A stretch of 64,000 bases of DNA from Pasteurella sp049941595 (lineage in GTDB: Bacteria; Pseudomonadota; Gammaproteobacteria; Enterobacterales; Pasteurellaceae): contig JBNFNA010000001.1 of NCBI GenBank assembly GCA_049941595.1, positions 1 to 64,000 of the forward strand. The letters run 5' to 3'. Positions 35,230 through 44,818 of this stretch are shown here, in pieces. The notes below the pieces were generated by a model. That model worked only from the letters and a program-made list of their open reading frames with translations. It did no database searches and was not told the origin of the DNA. Position 1 is the stretch's first letter. Each line of letters opens with the position of its first letter. The translations under genes were made by a program, and so were the position numbers.

Positions 35230-36345
35230 CTAATTAGTTCCCTTTAAAAAGTGCTCTTTATGTGTATGGATCGACATAATTAATCCAAATCCTGCCATTA
35301 AAGTGACAAAAGAGGTGCCCCCATAGCTAAATAATGGTAGCGGCACCCCCACGACAGGTAAAATCCCACTGACCATCCCAATATTCACAAATACATACAC
35401 AAAGAAAATCAGCGTGATTGCGCCTACAAGAATACGTCCGAATGCGGTCTGAGCATTGACACCAATCATCAAGCCACGTGCGACAATAAAGAGATAGATT
35501 GCCATTAAAATAATAAAACCAATCATTCCGTATTCTTCACTGAGGACAGCAAAAATAAAGTCAGTATGTGGTTCGGGCAAAAACTCAAGCTGGGACTGTG
35601 TTCCTTCCATCCAGCCTTTTCCCGACATACCACCAGAACCAATCGCAATTTTTGATTGCAAAATATGATAGCCTGCACCTAACGGATCTTTTTCAGGATC
35701 AAGTAACGTCAAAACTCGAGTCCGTTGATAATCGTGCATTAAATAAAACCACATAATCGGAATAAATCCCGCTAAAGCGACTACCGCGATTAAGATGAGC
35801 CACCAGCTCATTCCTGCTAGAAAGACCACAAATAACCCAGATGCACTAACTAAAATCGATGTTCCTAAATCGGGCTGAATTGCCACTAATAAGGTCGGCA
35901 CCAAGATGAGAATAAGGGCAATAAAAGTATGGCTAAGTTTAGGCGGAATATGACGTTGCCCCAAATAAACCGCCACCATTAATGGCACAGCTAACTTCAC
36001 TATTTCAGAAGGCTGAAAGCGGAACACCCCTAAATCTAACCAGCGTTGAGCACCTTTACTTGTGATCCCAATAGCATCCACCAAAATCAACAACACGATC
36101 CCCGTACCAAATAATAAAGGGGCGATGCGTTGATAAAACTTAGGTGGAAATTGCGCCATTACAAACATAACGGCAAAACCTAAACACACCTGAATAATAC
36201 GGCTACGAAACATATTTTCGTTACCACCAGATGCGCTATATAACACAATCAAACCATAAGCAGAAATCACCACTAAGCCAAGAAACAGCCAGAAATCAAT
36301 ATGTAATTTTCGCCATAATGACAGCCAAATGTTTTTTTCTTGCAT
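35230..36345 (-). CDS. mrdB: Rod-shape SEDS glycosyltransferase RodA (MrdB)
   Basis: RodA polymerises glycan from lipid II for side-wall growth, working with PBP2. The polytopic protein has about ten membrane segments and SEDS motifs such as GAQRWLDLGVFRFQPSEIVKLAVPL and GMVSGILPVVGVPLPLFSYGGTS near the C-terminus. At 371 residues the length is standard. Its start codon overlaps the mrdA stop (TAATG), so it is translationally coupled to its partner. Confidence 0.97.
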   Translation of the reverse strand: MQEKNIWLSLWRKLHIDFWLFLGLVVISAYGLIVLYSASGGNENMFRSRIIQVCLGFAVMFVMAQFPPKFYQRIAPLLFGTGIVLLILVDAIGITSKGAQRWLDLGVFRFQPSEIVKLAVPLMVAVYLGQRHIPPKLSHTFIALILILVPTLLVAIQPDLGTSILVSASGLFVVFLAGMSWWLILIAVVALAGFIPIMWFYLMHDYQRTRVLTLLDPEKDPLGAGYHILQSKIAIGSGGMSGKGWMEGTQSQLEFLPEPHTDFIFAVLSEEYGMIGFIILMAIYLFIVARGLMIGVNAQTAFGRILVGAITLIFFVYVFVNIGMVSGILPVVGVPLPLFSYGGTSFVTLMAGFGLIMSIHTHKEHFLKGTN

Positions 36346-38270
36346 TATTCTGTGACCTCTTCTTGTATCACTTCAGGTTGATTATTTAGTTGTGGTAAGC
36401 GTTTGTTCAAGTAGTAATCCATAATTTGACGCACCACTGGCGCTGCCGCACTTGAACCACCACCCGCATTTTCTAAAATAATCGACACGACCATTTTTGG
36501 ATCTTCATAAGGCGCATAAGCCATAAACCAGGCGTGATCGTGTAGTTCTTTTTTAAGACCGCTTGCATCGTAGTTTTGATTTTCTTTCAAACTAAACACC
36601 TGTGCAGTCCCTGATTTGCCCGCAGCACGATAATTCGCACCGACAAAGGCTTTACGCCCTGTTCCGTTTGAGGCATTAATCACGTTGTACATACCCCGTT
36701 TTGCGGCATCCCAAAAGGATTGCTTTGGCGTAGTAATATCTTCATATAACAACGGATCTTGGTAAGGCTCTAAGGTTTTCCCTTCGATAAACTTCATTAA
36801 ATGTGGTGTATTCACCTTACCATTATTCACTAATATGCTTGTTGCTTTTGCAACTTGTAATGGTGTGGCAATCCAATAACCTTGCCCGATCCCAACAGAA
36901 ATAGTGTCTCCTTGTAACCAAGATTTTTTATGGCGTTTTTGTTTCCACTCTCGGCTCGGCATAATGCCTGCTGTTTCTTCTTGAATATCAATACCTGTTG
37001 GCACACCAAAACCAAATTTTTTCATCCATTCGGATAAGCGATCAATCCCCAAATTATAGGCTGTTTGATAAAAATAAGTGTCTGAAGACTCCACAATCGC
37101 TTTATTTAGGTCAGTATAACCGTGTCCTGATCGCTTCCAGTCACGGAAGCGTTTAGTGGAATTGGGTAAAATCCAATAGCCGGGGTCAAAAATCGTCATA
37201 TTTTGTGTAATCACTCCTTCTTGCAATGCACCCACTGCAACGAAAGGTTTCACTGTTGACGCTGGCGGATAAGCCCCTTGCGTTACACGGCTATATAAAG
37301 GGCGATTTGGATCATTCAGCAAACGACGATAATCGGTACCTGAAATGCCATCTACAAACAGATTATTGTCATAACTTGGCGTAGAAACCATCGCTAAAAT
37401 ACTGTTGTCTTTCGGGTCAAGCACGACCACTGCACCTTTTTGGTTGCCTAATAAGTCTGTGATATAACGTTGTAGCTCTAAATCGATAGTTAAGTGAATA
37501 CTTTTCCCTGCAATGGCTGGTTGTTCACGCAATTTACGAATCACTTTACCACGGTTATTAATTTCTACTTCTTCAAAACCGGTTGTACCGTGTAATTGCG
37601 ACTCGTAATAACGCTCAATGCCAAGCTTCCCAATATCGTGTGTGCCCGCATAATTGGCATATTTATCTTCTTTTTTCAGGCGTTCTACGTCTTTATCGTT
37701 GATTTTAGCGACATAACCTAAAATATGCGTTAACGGCTCGCCATACAAATAATGGCGTTTAAAATAAGGTTTTACTTCAAGGCTGGCAAACTTGTACTGA
37801 TTCACAGAAAAACGTGCGATTTGCTCTTCCGTCAAGTTGGGTTTTAATAAAATAGAGGTGTATCGTGAGGAACGTCTGCGTTCTTTTTTGAAAGCTTCAA
37901 TATCTTCTTCTGTTAAGCCAACAAGCTCTCTTAACTCATCAAAGGTGCGGTCTAAATTTTCCACTTTTTCAGGCACGATATACAGCCCGAAGAACGTCAG
38001 GTTTTCTGCTAATAATTGACCATTGCGATCGTAGATCAAGCCACGAGTTGGCGGCAACGGCAATAATTTAATGCGGTTGCCATTTGAACGCGTTTGATAG
38101 GTTTCGTAATTTAAAACTTGTAAATGATATAAATTCGTCGCCAAAATTGCGGTTAGCACTAACACACCGATGAAAGACAACAAAGCACGACGCACAAATA
38201 AATTGCGTTCAGACTTTTTGTCTCGAATCACTTCGTGTTGTGGTTGTGAAAGCAATTTCTTTAAATTCAT
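36345..38270 (-). CDS. mrdA: Penicillin-binding protein 2 (MrdA)
   Basis: PBP2 is the transpeptidase of the elongation complex. One membrane anchor (about residues 29-50) precedes the pedestal domain. The transpeptidase motifs are STVK with catalytic Ser (in YPPASTVKPF, about residue 330), SSD (in VESSDTYFY) and KSGT (in AAGKSGTAQ). At 641 residues the length is normal. It begins 1 base after the rlmH stop and overlaps mrdB by one base. Confidence 0.98.
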   Translation of the reverse strand: MNLKKLLSQPQHEVIRDKKSERNLFVRRALLSFIGVLVLTAILATNLYHLQVLNYETYQTRSNGNRIKLLPLPPTRGLIYDRNGQLLAENLTFFGLYIVPEKVENLDRTFDELRELVGLTEEDIEAFKKERRRSSRYTSILLKPNLTEEQIARFSVNQYKFASLEVKPYFKRHYLYGEPLTHILGYVAKINDKDVERLKKEDKYANYAGTHDIGKLGIERYYESQLHGTTGFEEVEINNRGKVIRKLREQPAIAGKSIHLTIDLELQRYITDLLGNQKGAVVVLDPKDNSILAMVSTPSYDNNLFVDGISGTDYRRLLNDPNRPLYSRVTQGAYPPASTVKPFVAVGALQEGVITQNMTIFDPGYWILPNSTKRFRDWKRSGHGYTDLNKAIVESSDTYFYQTAYNLGIDRLSEWMKKFGFGVPTGIDIQEETAGIMPSREWKQKRHKKSWLQGDTISVGIGQGYWIATPLQVAKATSILVNNGKVNTPHLMKFIEGKTLEPYQDPLLYEDITTPKQSFWDAAKRGMYNVINASNGTGRKAFVGANYRAAGKSGTAQVFSLKENQNYDASGLKKELHDHAWFMAYAPYEDPKMVVSIILENAGGGSSAAAPVVRQIMDYYLNKRLPQLNNQPEVIQEEVTE

Positions 38271-38271
38271 A

Positions 38272-38739
38272 TCACTCTCGATGATAAGGATGGTTTGTAG
38301 TCACTGACCAAGCGCGATACAAGCTTTCAGCCACAACCACACGCACCAACGGATGTGGCAATGTTAATGGCGATAAAGACCAACTTTGCTCAGCTGCGGC
38401 TTTGCATTCTGGTGACAACCCTTCAGGTCCGCCAATCAATAAACACACATCACGTCCGTCATTTTTCCAAACCTCTAACTGTTGTGCCAATTGTTCTGTT
38501 GTCCAAGGTTTACCAGGAATGTCTAAGGTCACAATGCGATTTTTACCGCAAGCGACTAACATTGCTTTGCCTTCTTGCTCTAAAATACGTTTGATATCCG
38601 CATTTTTACCCCGTTTTCCGGCTGGGATTTCAATCAGCTCAAAAGGCATTTCTTTCGGGAAACGACGTTGATATTCTTCAAACCCCGTGGTTACCCAAGC
38701 AGGCATTTTTGTACCAACTGCAATTAACTGAATTTTCAC
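38272..38739 (-). CDS. rlmH: 23S rRNA pseudouridine-1915 N3-methyltransferase RlmH
   Basis: RlmH is a SPOUT-class methyltransferase acting on the assembled 70S ribosome. At 155 residues it shows the knot region LLIGGPEGLSPECK and the C-terminal LYRAWSVTTNHPYHRE. Translation starts at GTG, as the protein then begins VKIQLIAVGTKMP, which is conserved. TAGGA lies eight bases upstream. The GTG lies inside an uptake sequence (AAGTGCGGTG). It follows rsfS by 26 bases. Confidence 0.97.
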   Translation of the reverse strand: MKIQLIAVGTKMPAWVTTGFEEYQRRFPKEMPFELIEIPAGKRGKNADIKRILEQEGKAMLVACGKNRIVTLDIPGKPWTTEQLAQQLEVWKNDGRDVCLLIGGPEGLSPECKAAAEQSWSLSPLTLPHPLVRVVVAESLYRAWSVTTNHPYHRE

Positions 38740-38765
38740 CGCACTTTTCCTACAATTCGGCTAAA

Positions 38766-39077
38766 TTAGCCCCAAAGTTTCTCAAGTTGATACATTTCAC
38801 GACTTTCACGTTGCATAATATGCACGATCGCCTGACCAAGATCGACTACGATCCAATCTGCGGTATCTTTTCCTTCATCACCAAAGGTTTCATAGCCTGC
38901 TTGCTTACATTCTGTAATTAAATTCTGTGCAAGGGATGACACGTGGCGGCTAGAATTGCCAGTACAGATCACCATATCGTCTGTAATTGGTGACTTACCA
39001 CGCACATCTAGGCGTAAAATTTCGGTTGCTTTTAAATCATCTAATTTATCAATAATAAAATCGACTAAGGTGCTCAA
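38766..39077 (-). CDS. rsfS: Ribosomal silencing factor RsfS
   Basis: RsfS binds ribosomal protein L14 and blocks joining of the subunits during starvation. At 103 residues it shows DDLKATEILRLDVRGKSPITDDMVI and DWIVVDLGQAIVHIM, both typical of the family. The start appears to be TTG with AAGGA nine bases upstream. It is the first gene in view of the rsfS-rlmH-mrdA-mrdB-rlpA-dacA run. Confidence 0.96.
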   Translation of the reverse strand: MSTLVDFIIDKLDDLKATEILRLDVRGKSPITDDMVICTGNSSRHVSSLAQNLITECKQAGYETFGDEGKDTADWIVVDLGQAIVHIMQRESREMYQLEKLWG

Positions 39078-39132
39078 AATCTAGTTTCCTTCATTGTAAA
39101 AAGTCGCAAATTCTACCACGACTTAGCGTTGC

Positions 39133-40407
39133 TTAAAAGTGACGCTTTACGCCTCTTTTATTGGCAAAAGTGCGGTTATTATTTGAATGATTTTTTGTTG
39201 CTGTATGTGTAGCACGTTTTAATCGGTGCGGTTTTGGTAATTCAAGCAAGGCGTTCGCATCATATTGGCTGACTGGAATACTATGCGCAATGTAGCTTTC
39301 AATTGCGGGTAAATTCATTGCATATTCTTCGCAGGCAAAGCTAATGGACACCCCACTTTCCCCTGCGCGCCCTGTACGACCAATACGGTGGACGTAATCT
39401 TCGCGATCGTCTGGCAAATCATAGTTAAAGACGTGCGTCACTTCAGAAATATGTAAACCACGTGCTGCCACATCGGTTGCCACTAAAATATCTAAATCAC
39501 CGTCTGTAAACTGCTTCAATAATGAAAGGCGTTTTTTCTGTGCCACATCACCTGTCAATAAACCAACACGATGCCCGTCCGCCGATAAATAACCCCAAAT
39601 TTCTTCACAACGGTGTTTTGTATTAGCAAAGACAATACAACGGTCTGGCCATTCTTCTTCTAATAAAGTCAGTAATAACGCCATTTTGTCTTGATTAGAC
39701 GGATAAAATAATTCTTCTTTAATGCGGTGGCCGGTTTTTTGTAGCGGTTCAATTTCTACATATTCAGGATCATTCATATCTTCAAAAGCAAGTTCACGCA
39801 CTTTATACGACAACGTCGCCGAGAAAAGCATTGTTAAACGCGATTGTGGCGAAGGGCATTTGCGTAATAAATAACGAATATCTTTGATAAAGCCGAGATC
39901 GAACATTCGATCTGCTTCATCTAGCACCACAACTTGAATTTGATCTAAACGAATAATGCCCTGTTTCACATAATCAATCACACGGCCCGTTGTACCAATT
40001 AAAATATCAACGCCGTCTTCAATGGCTTTTAATTGTTTTTCATAACCATCACCGCCGTAAGCAAGCCCCGTTTTTAACCCCGTCGCTTTGACCAGTAGGT
40101 CTGCATCATTGTTAATTTGGACAGCTAATTCTCGGGTTGGTGCTAAAATTAATGCACGCGGTTGTGAGGTCGATTTTTCGGGTTGATGAGTTAATAAATG
40201 ATGAAAAGTGGCAGTTAAAAATGCCATTGTTTTGCCAGTCCCAGTTTGAGCCTGACCCGCAACGTCTTTTCCAGCTAATGAAATAGGTAATGAAAGCGCT
40301 TGGATAGGTGTACAATAATCAAAACCTTTTGCTTGCAATGCGCTTAACACGTTGGAATTTAAGGGTAAATCTGAAAATCGGAGTTGCGATAAATAATTGT
40401 TTTGCAT
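39133..40407 (-). CDS. rhlB: ATP-dependent RNA helicase RhlB
   Basis: RhlB is the DEAD-box helicase that unwinds RNA for the degradosome. Motifs: Q motif with FDYCTPIQ, GQAQTGTGKT, PTREL, DEAD (LDEADRMFDLGF), SAT, and HRIGRTGRAG. Long segments such as LFYPSNQDK and KHRCEEIWGYL mark it as RhlB rather than SrmB or RhlE. The start is taken at MQNNYLSQLRF (424 residues); the 36 codons upstream in frame do not look conserved. It is divergent from rho. Confidence 0.95.
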   Translation of the reverse strand: MQNNYLSQLRFSDLPLNSNVLSALQAKGFDYCTPIQALSLPISLAGKDVAGQAQTGTGKTMAFLTATFHHLLTHQPEKSTSQPRALILAPTRELAVQINNDADLLVKATGLKTGLAYGGDGYEKQLKAIEDGVDILIGTTGRVIDYVKQGIIRLDQIQVVVLDEADRMFDLGFIKDIRYLLRKCPSPQSRLTMLFSATLSYKVRELAFEDMNDPEYVEIEPLQKTGHRIKEELFYPSNQDKMALLLTLLEEEWPDRCIVFANTKHRCEEIWGYLSADGHRVGLLTGDVAQKKRLSLLKQFTDGDLDILVATDVAARGLHISEVTHVFNYDLPDDREDYVHRIGRTGRAGESGVSISFACEEYAMNLPAIESYIAHSIPVSQYDANALLELPKPHRLKRATHTATKNHSNNNRTFANKRGVKRHF

Positions 40408-40619
40408 AAAAAGAATAAATCTCTGGGAAAAAATTGTGCTAAGAATAGCACGAAGTGCGTAAATCCCCAAAAAATGGTCGCACCTTTTCATTTTTTTACA
40501 AAAAACACCTTTCAAAAACTAGACACTGATAGGTTTTAGTGATAATTTACGCACATTCTAAATATTCATATTTTTCATTCTATTATTTCTTTTATCAAAT
40601 CAAACAACCCTCAGAAATT

Positions 40620-41882
40620 ATGCATCTTACAGAACTAAAAAATAGACCAGTTTCCGAACTTGTGGAACTCGGCGAAGGTCAAATGGGCTTAGAAAATTTA
40701 GCTCGTTTACGTAAACAGGATATTGTTTTTGCTATTTTAAAACAGCACGCGAAAAGCGGCGAAGATATTTTTGGAGGCGGCGTTTTAGAAATTTTACCAG
40801 ATGGTTTCGGTTTCTTACGTTCCGCAGACAGTTCATACCTTGCAGGTCCCGATGATATTTACGTTTCTCCAAGTCAAATCCGTCGTTTCAACTTACAAAC
40901 CGGTGATAAAATCGAAGGCAAAATTCGCCCACCAAAAGAAGGCGAACGTTATTTTGCATTATTGAAAGTTGACCAAGTTAACGACGACAGACCTGAAGTT
41001 TCACGTAGTAAAATCCTTTTCGAAAACTTAACCCCTCTTCACGCTAATTCACGTTTAAGAATGGAGCGTGGTAATGGCTCAACTGAAGATTTAACCGCGC
41101 GTATTCTTGATTTAGCCTCGCCAATTGGTAAAGGTCAACGTGGTTTGATCGTAGCACCACCAAAAGCGGGTAAAACGATGTTGCTACAAAACATCGCACA
41201 AAGCATTACTCACAACTACCCTGAATGTGAATTGATCGTATTGTTAATCGATGAACGTCCAGAAGAAGTAACCGAAATGCAACGTTCAGTAAAAGGTGAA
41301 GTAATTGCCTCAACATTCGATGAGCCAGCAACTCGCCACGTTCAAGTTGCAGAAATGGTAATCGAAAAAGCAAAACGCTCTGTTGAGCACAAGAAAGACG
41401 TTGTAATCTTACTCGACTCCATCACGCGTTTAGCTCGTGCTTACAATACGGTAACTCCTGCATCAGGTAAAATCCTTTCCGGTGGTGTGGATGCGAACGC
41501 ATTACATCGTCCAAAACGTTTCTTCGGTGCTGCACGTAACGTAGAAGAAGGCGGTAGTTTAACGATTATCGCAACCGCACTTGTCGATACAGGTTCAAAA
41601 ATGGATGAAGTTATTTTTGAAGAGTTTAAAGGTACAGGTAATATGGAATTACATCTTTCTCGTAAAATTGCAGAAAGACGTGTGTTCCCTGCTATCGACT
41701 TCAGCCGTTCAGGTACACGTAAAGAAGACTTACTCACAACACCAGACGAATTACAAAAAATGTGGATTCTACGCAAGATCCTTAACCCAATGGGTGAAGT
41801 GGAAGCGATGGAATTCCTTATCGATAAACTTATGGTAGCAAAAACCAATGATGAGTTCTTCGAGATTATGAAACGCTCATAA
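40620..41882 (+). CDS. rho: Transcription termination factor Rho
   Basis: Rho is the hexameric RNA helicase that ends untranslated transcripts. It shows the N-terminal helical domain (MHLTELKNRPVSELVELGE), the cold-shock RNA-binding fold (GFGFLRS, about residues 62-68), Walker A PPKAGKT (about 180-186), and the LLIDERPEEVTEMQR Walker B region. At 420 residues from this ATG it equals the usual size; the earlier in-frame start would add 27 unconserved residues. The divergent region to rhlB (212 bases) would hold both promoters and the rho leader. Confidence 0.98.
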   Translation: MHLTELKNRPVSELVELGEGQMGLENLARLRKQDIVFAILKQHAKSGEDIFGGGVLEILPDGFGFLRSADSSYLAGPDDIYVSPSQIRRFNLQTGDKIEGKIRPPKEGERYFALLKVDQVNDDRPEVSRSKILFENLTPLHANSRLRMERGNGSTEDLTARILDLASPIGKGQRGLIVAPPKAGKTMLLQNIAQSITHNYPECELIVLLIDERPEEVTEMQRSVKGEVIASTFDEPATRHVQVAEMVIEKAKRSVEHKKDVVILLDSITRLARAYNTVTPASGKILSGGVDANALHRPKRFFGAARNVEEGGSLTIIATALVDTGSKMDEVIFEEFKGTGNMELHLSRKIAERRVFPAIDFSRSGTRKEDLLTTPDELQKMWILRKILNPMGEVEAMEFLIDKLMVAKTNDEFFEIMKRS

Positions 41883-41902
41883 TACCAAAACAAAAATAAT
41901 TA

Positions 41903-41926
41903 AAGTCGCAACTATGCGGCTTTTTT
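41903..41926 (+). terminator. Terminator behind rho
   Basis: AAGTCGCA and TGCGGCTT form a stem with one G-T pair and a short ACTA loop, followed by a run of six T, 21 bases after the rho stop. Confidence 0.75.
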
Positions 41927-41953
41927 ATTGCTAGCAGACAGAGCAAAACAACA

Positions 41954-41996
41954 AAAAAGTGCGGTCAAAAATGTTAAAAATTTGACCGCACTTTTT
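41954..41996. terminator. Inverted USS pair between rho and dcuB
   Basis: AAAAAGTGCGGTCAAA (41954-41969) and TTTGACCGCACTTTTT (41981-41996) form a perfect 16-bp stem. The genes converge here, so it can serve both strands. Confidence 0.8.
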
Positions 41997-42016
41997 ATTC
42001 ATAGCAAGATTTAGTG

Positions 42017-43357
42017 TTATGCAATCACCACATTAGCAATAGCCACACCCACTAAACACGCTGTTGTTACACCGATTAAACCAGGTAACATAAAGCTGTG
42101 GTTAAAATAGAATTTACCGATCTTCGTTGTCCCCGTTACGTCAAAGTTCACTGTTGCTATATCTGACGGATAGTTAGGAATGAAGAAGTATGCATAAGTT
42201 GCAGGCATTAAACCGACTAATAATGGCGCAGGTAAGCCTAACTCAAGACCAACTGGTAACATCATAACCGCTGTTGCAGCTTGGCTGTTAATTACTACTG
42301 ACACCGCAAATAAAGCAAGTGCGAATGTCCAGGGATAATGTCTTACCATTGAGGTGATACCCTCTCTAAATTCTGGCATCGCAAATTTGAAGTAAGTATC
42401 ACTCATCCACGCGATACCGAAAATCGCAATTGCAGCCACCATACCAGATTTAAACACTACGCCATTTGGTACGATTTGTGGGTTAGTTTTGGTGACTAAT
42501 AAAATAATACCACCGAAGCAAAGCATCATCATTTGAATGATTAATGACATTGAAATTGGTTTAATTTTCTCACCTACCCCGATAGTGCGAATTTCTGGCA
42601 ACATTGCGATAACCACAATCACAGCTAAAGAAAGTAAGAATAAATACACAGATTGTTTCGCTGCTGGTGGTAGTTCTTCATTCAATGTTGTACTTGTGGT
42701 ACTTAAAATACGCTCACGCCAAATTGGATCTTGTAAACGACGTTGATATTCTGGATCGTCCTCTAATTCTTTACCACGATGCATACTGTATAACGCCAAT
42801 GCGATTGTTCCAGCAAAGGTTGCAGGTACAGTTACACCGATAATATTAAGTAATGAAATGTGCTCAAAACCTGGCAATTCAACAATTTTACCTAAATAGA
42901 AAACGACTGCTGCAGAAAGCGGGCTTGAGGTAATCGCTAATTGAGATGCCACAGAAGATGCCGCCATTGGACGTTCAGGACGAATTTTATTTTTTAATGC
43001 AACGTCACCGATGATTGGCATAATTGAATAAACTGAGTGACCAGTACCAAGCATAAATGTCATTAAATAGGTCACAATTGGTCCGAGTAAAGTAATGCGT
43101 TTTGGATTGCTACGTAAAATACGTTCTGCAATTTGTAGCATAAATTTTAAACCGCCTGCAGCTTCAAGAATTGATGCACAGGTGACAACAGAAAGGATGA
43201 TTAGCATTACATCAACAGGCGCTTTCCCCACTGGCATACGGAAAATAAACACCTCAATGGCTAACCCGATACCAGACACAACCCCCAATCCGATACCACC
43301 AAAACGGCTACCGATATACAGCATCAGTAGCAGAAATAAAAACTCTAAATAAAGCAT
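42017..43357 (-). CDS. dcuB: Anaerobic C4-dicarboxylate transporter (DcuB-like)
   Basis: Dcu carriers exchange fumarate or aspartate for succinate during anaerobic growth. The 446-residue protein is strongly hydrophobic with about eleven membrane segments. It shows Dcu signatures: GGIGLGVVSGIGL, ASILEAAGGL, GTGHSVYSIMPII, IRPERPMAASSVASQLAITSSP and a C-terminal FNHSFMLPG. The GTGH...PII element and ERPMAASS favour DcuB over DcuA. A cytoplasmic loop lies near residues 205-235. It is a single-gene unit. Confidence 0.88.
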   Translation of the reverse strand: MLYLEFLFLLLMLYIGSRFGGIGLGVVSGIGLAIEVFIFRMPVGKAPVDVMLIILSVVTCASILEAAGGLKFMLQIAERILRSNPKRITLLGPIVTYLMTFMLGTGHSVYSIMPIIGDVALKNKIRPERPMAASSVASQLAITSSPLSAAVVFYLGKIVELPGFEHISLLNIIGVTVPATFAGTIALALYSMHRGKELEDDPEYQRRLQDPIWRERILSTTSTTLNEELPPAAKQSVYLFLLSLAVIVVIAMLPEIRTIGVGEKIKPISMSLIIQMMMLCFGGIILLVTKTNPQIVPNGVVFKSGMVAAIAIFGIAWMSDTYFKFAMPEFREGITSMVRHYPWTFALALFAVSVVINSQAATAVMMLPVGLELGLPAPLLVGLMPATYAYFFIPNYPSDIATVNFDVTGTTKIGKFYFNHSFMLPGLIGVTTACLVGVAIANVVIA

Positions 43358-43550
43358 AAATTATACCTCTAAAATGTTATATAAAACTGTGCTAATAATA
43401 CTGCATTTATGGCTATAAACAATCGTTTTTAGGTGGTGTTTTAATCAAATTTTATAAGAATTAAACAATTCTTTAGTTTAAATCAAAAAATAGAAAATAA
43501 AGTGAGGGGAATAATAAGAAAGAGGAAAAGAAAAATAAAAAAGAGAAAAA

Positions 43551-43578
43551 ATTTAGGCGATGAAATCATCGCCTAAAT
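43551..43578 (-). terminator. Terminator behind acpP
   Basis: ATTTAGGCGATGA and TCATCGCCTAAAT form a 13-bp stem with a very short centre, followed on the minus strand by a T-run. It begins 6 bases after the acpP stop and ends the fab operon. Confidence 0.85.
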
Positions 43579-43583
43579 AAAAA

Positions 43584-43814
43584 TTATTGATTGTTTTGAA
43601 CGTAATCAATCGCAGATTGAACTGTTGTGATTTTCTCAGCTTCTTCATCTGGAATTTCGATATCAAATTCTTCTTCTAAAGCCATTACTAATTCAACTGT
43701 ATCTAAAGAATCCGCACCTAAATCTTCAACGAAAGACGCTTCAGATTTTACTTCGTCTTCTTTAACGCCTAATTGTTCAACGATGATTTTTTTTACGCGT
43801 TCTTCAATGCTCAT
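43584..43814 (-). CDS. acpP: Acyl carrier protein AcpP
   Basis: AcpP carries growing acyl chains on a 4'-phosphopantetheine attached to Ser36 in the DSLD motif (LGADSLDTVELVMALEEEF). The protein is 76 residues and highly acidic, as expected. A 253-base gap separates it from fabG, so it probably has its own promoter for the high expression this protein needs. fabF does not follow in this window. Confidence 0.98.
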   Translation of the reverse strand: MSIEERVKKIIVEQLGVKEDEVKSEASFVEDLGADSLDTVELVMALEEEFDIEIPDEEAEKITTVQSAIDYVQNNQ

Positions 43815-44067
43815 TTGTTTCTTCCTATAGTTTAGTTTTTTCGCTCACTGCGACGAGTTAATTAGTGTATGTATTTTTTCCTAACTTACAACGCTTTTTA
43901 TTGGTGGTCAAACCTCAAAAGCCTATTTTCAAAAATACATACAGTGAAAATATAGTTACGTTACTTCATATACTGGCGTAACCAAGTTACATTGCAGTCG
44001 GGATTTTATCACTAAGCGCTAATTTTGGCTATGATTTTATCCCATTAATATTTTTTTATATCACCAA

Positions 44068-44796
44068 CTAATTAGTATACATACCGCCATTTACGTGCAA
44101 GGTTGTGCCCGTAATATAAGCTGCATCATCAGATGCCAAGAATGCAACCGCTTTTGCGATATCTTTCGGATCACCTAAACGACCTGCTGGCACTTGCGAT
44201 AAAATGCCTGCTTTTTGATCTTCCGTTAATACTTCCGTCATATCAGTTGCGATAAATCCTGGAGCCACGACGTTCACAGTAATACCACGAGATGCCACTT
44301 CTTTGGCTAGCGCTTTGCTGAAACCAATTACACCAGCTTTTGCTGCACAGTAGTTAGCTTGACCAGGGTTACCCATTGAACCAACTACAGAACCGATAGT
44401 GATGATACGACCAAAACGTTTTTTCATCATTGAACGTAACATCGCTTTTGATAAGTGATATACAGAAGTTAAGTTGGTTTGCATAATATCAAACCATTCT
44501 TCATCTTTCATACGCATTAAAAGATTATCGCGAGTGATGCCTGCGTTGTTCACTAAAATATCGATATCACCGAAATCTGCTTTGATTTTCTCTAATGTTG
44601 CTTCGATTGAGGCAAGATCTGTTACATTTAATACAAGACCTTTACCTTTTTCGCCTAAATAAGCAGAGATACTTTCTGCACCTTTTTCAGATGTCGCAGT
44701 ACCAATAACAAAAGCACCTTTTGCACTTAATTCTTCTGCAATCGCACGACCAATACCACGCGTTGCCCCTGTTACTAACGCAATTTTACCTTGCAT
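44068..44796 (-). CDS. fabG: 3-oxoacyl-ACP reductase FabG
   Basis: FabG reduces beta-ketoacyl-ACP with NADPH. It is a short-chain dehydrogenase with TGATRGIGR (NADP loop, residues 9-17), NNAG, and the catalytic Ser/Tyr/Lys set in GSVVGSMGNPGQANYCAAK. At 242 residues the length is standard. It lies 22 bases after fabD. Confidence 0.98.
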   Translation of the reverse strand: MQGKIALVTGATRGIGRAIAEELSAKGAFVIGTATSEKGAESISAYLGEKGKGLVLNVTDLASIEATLEKIKADFGDIDILVNNAGITRDNLLMRMKDEEWFDIMQTNLTSVYHLSKAMLRSMMKKRFGRIITIGSVVGSMGNPGQANYCAAKAGVIGFSKALAKEVASRGITVNVVAPGFIATDMTEVLTEDQKAGILSQVPAGRLGDPKDIAKAVAFLASDDAAYITGTTLHVNGGMYTN

Positions 44797-44818
44797 TGAA
44801 TATCCCCTTTTTAATGAG

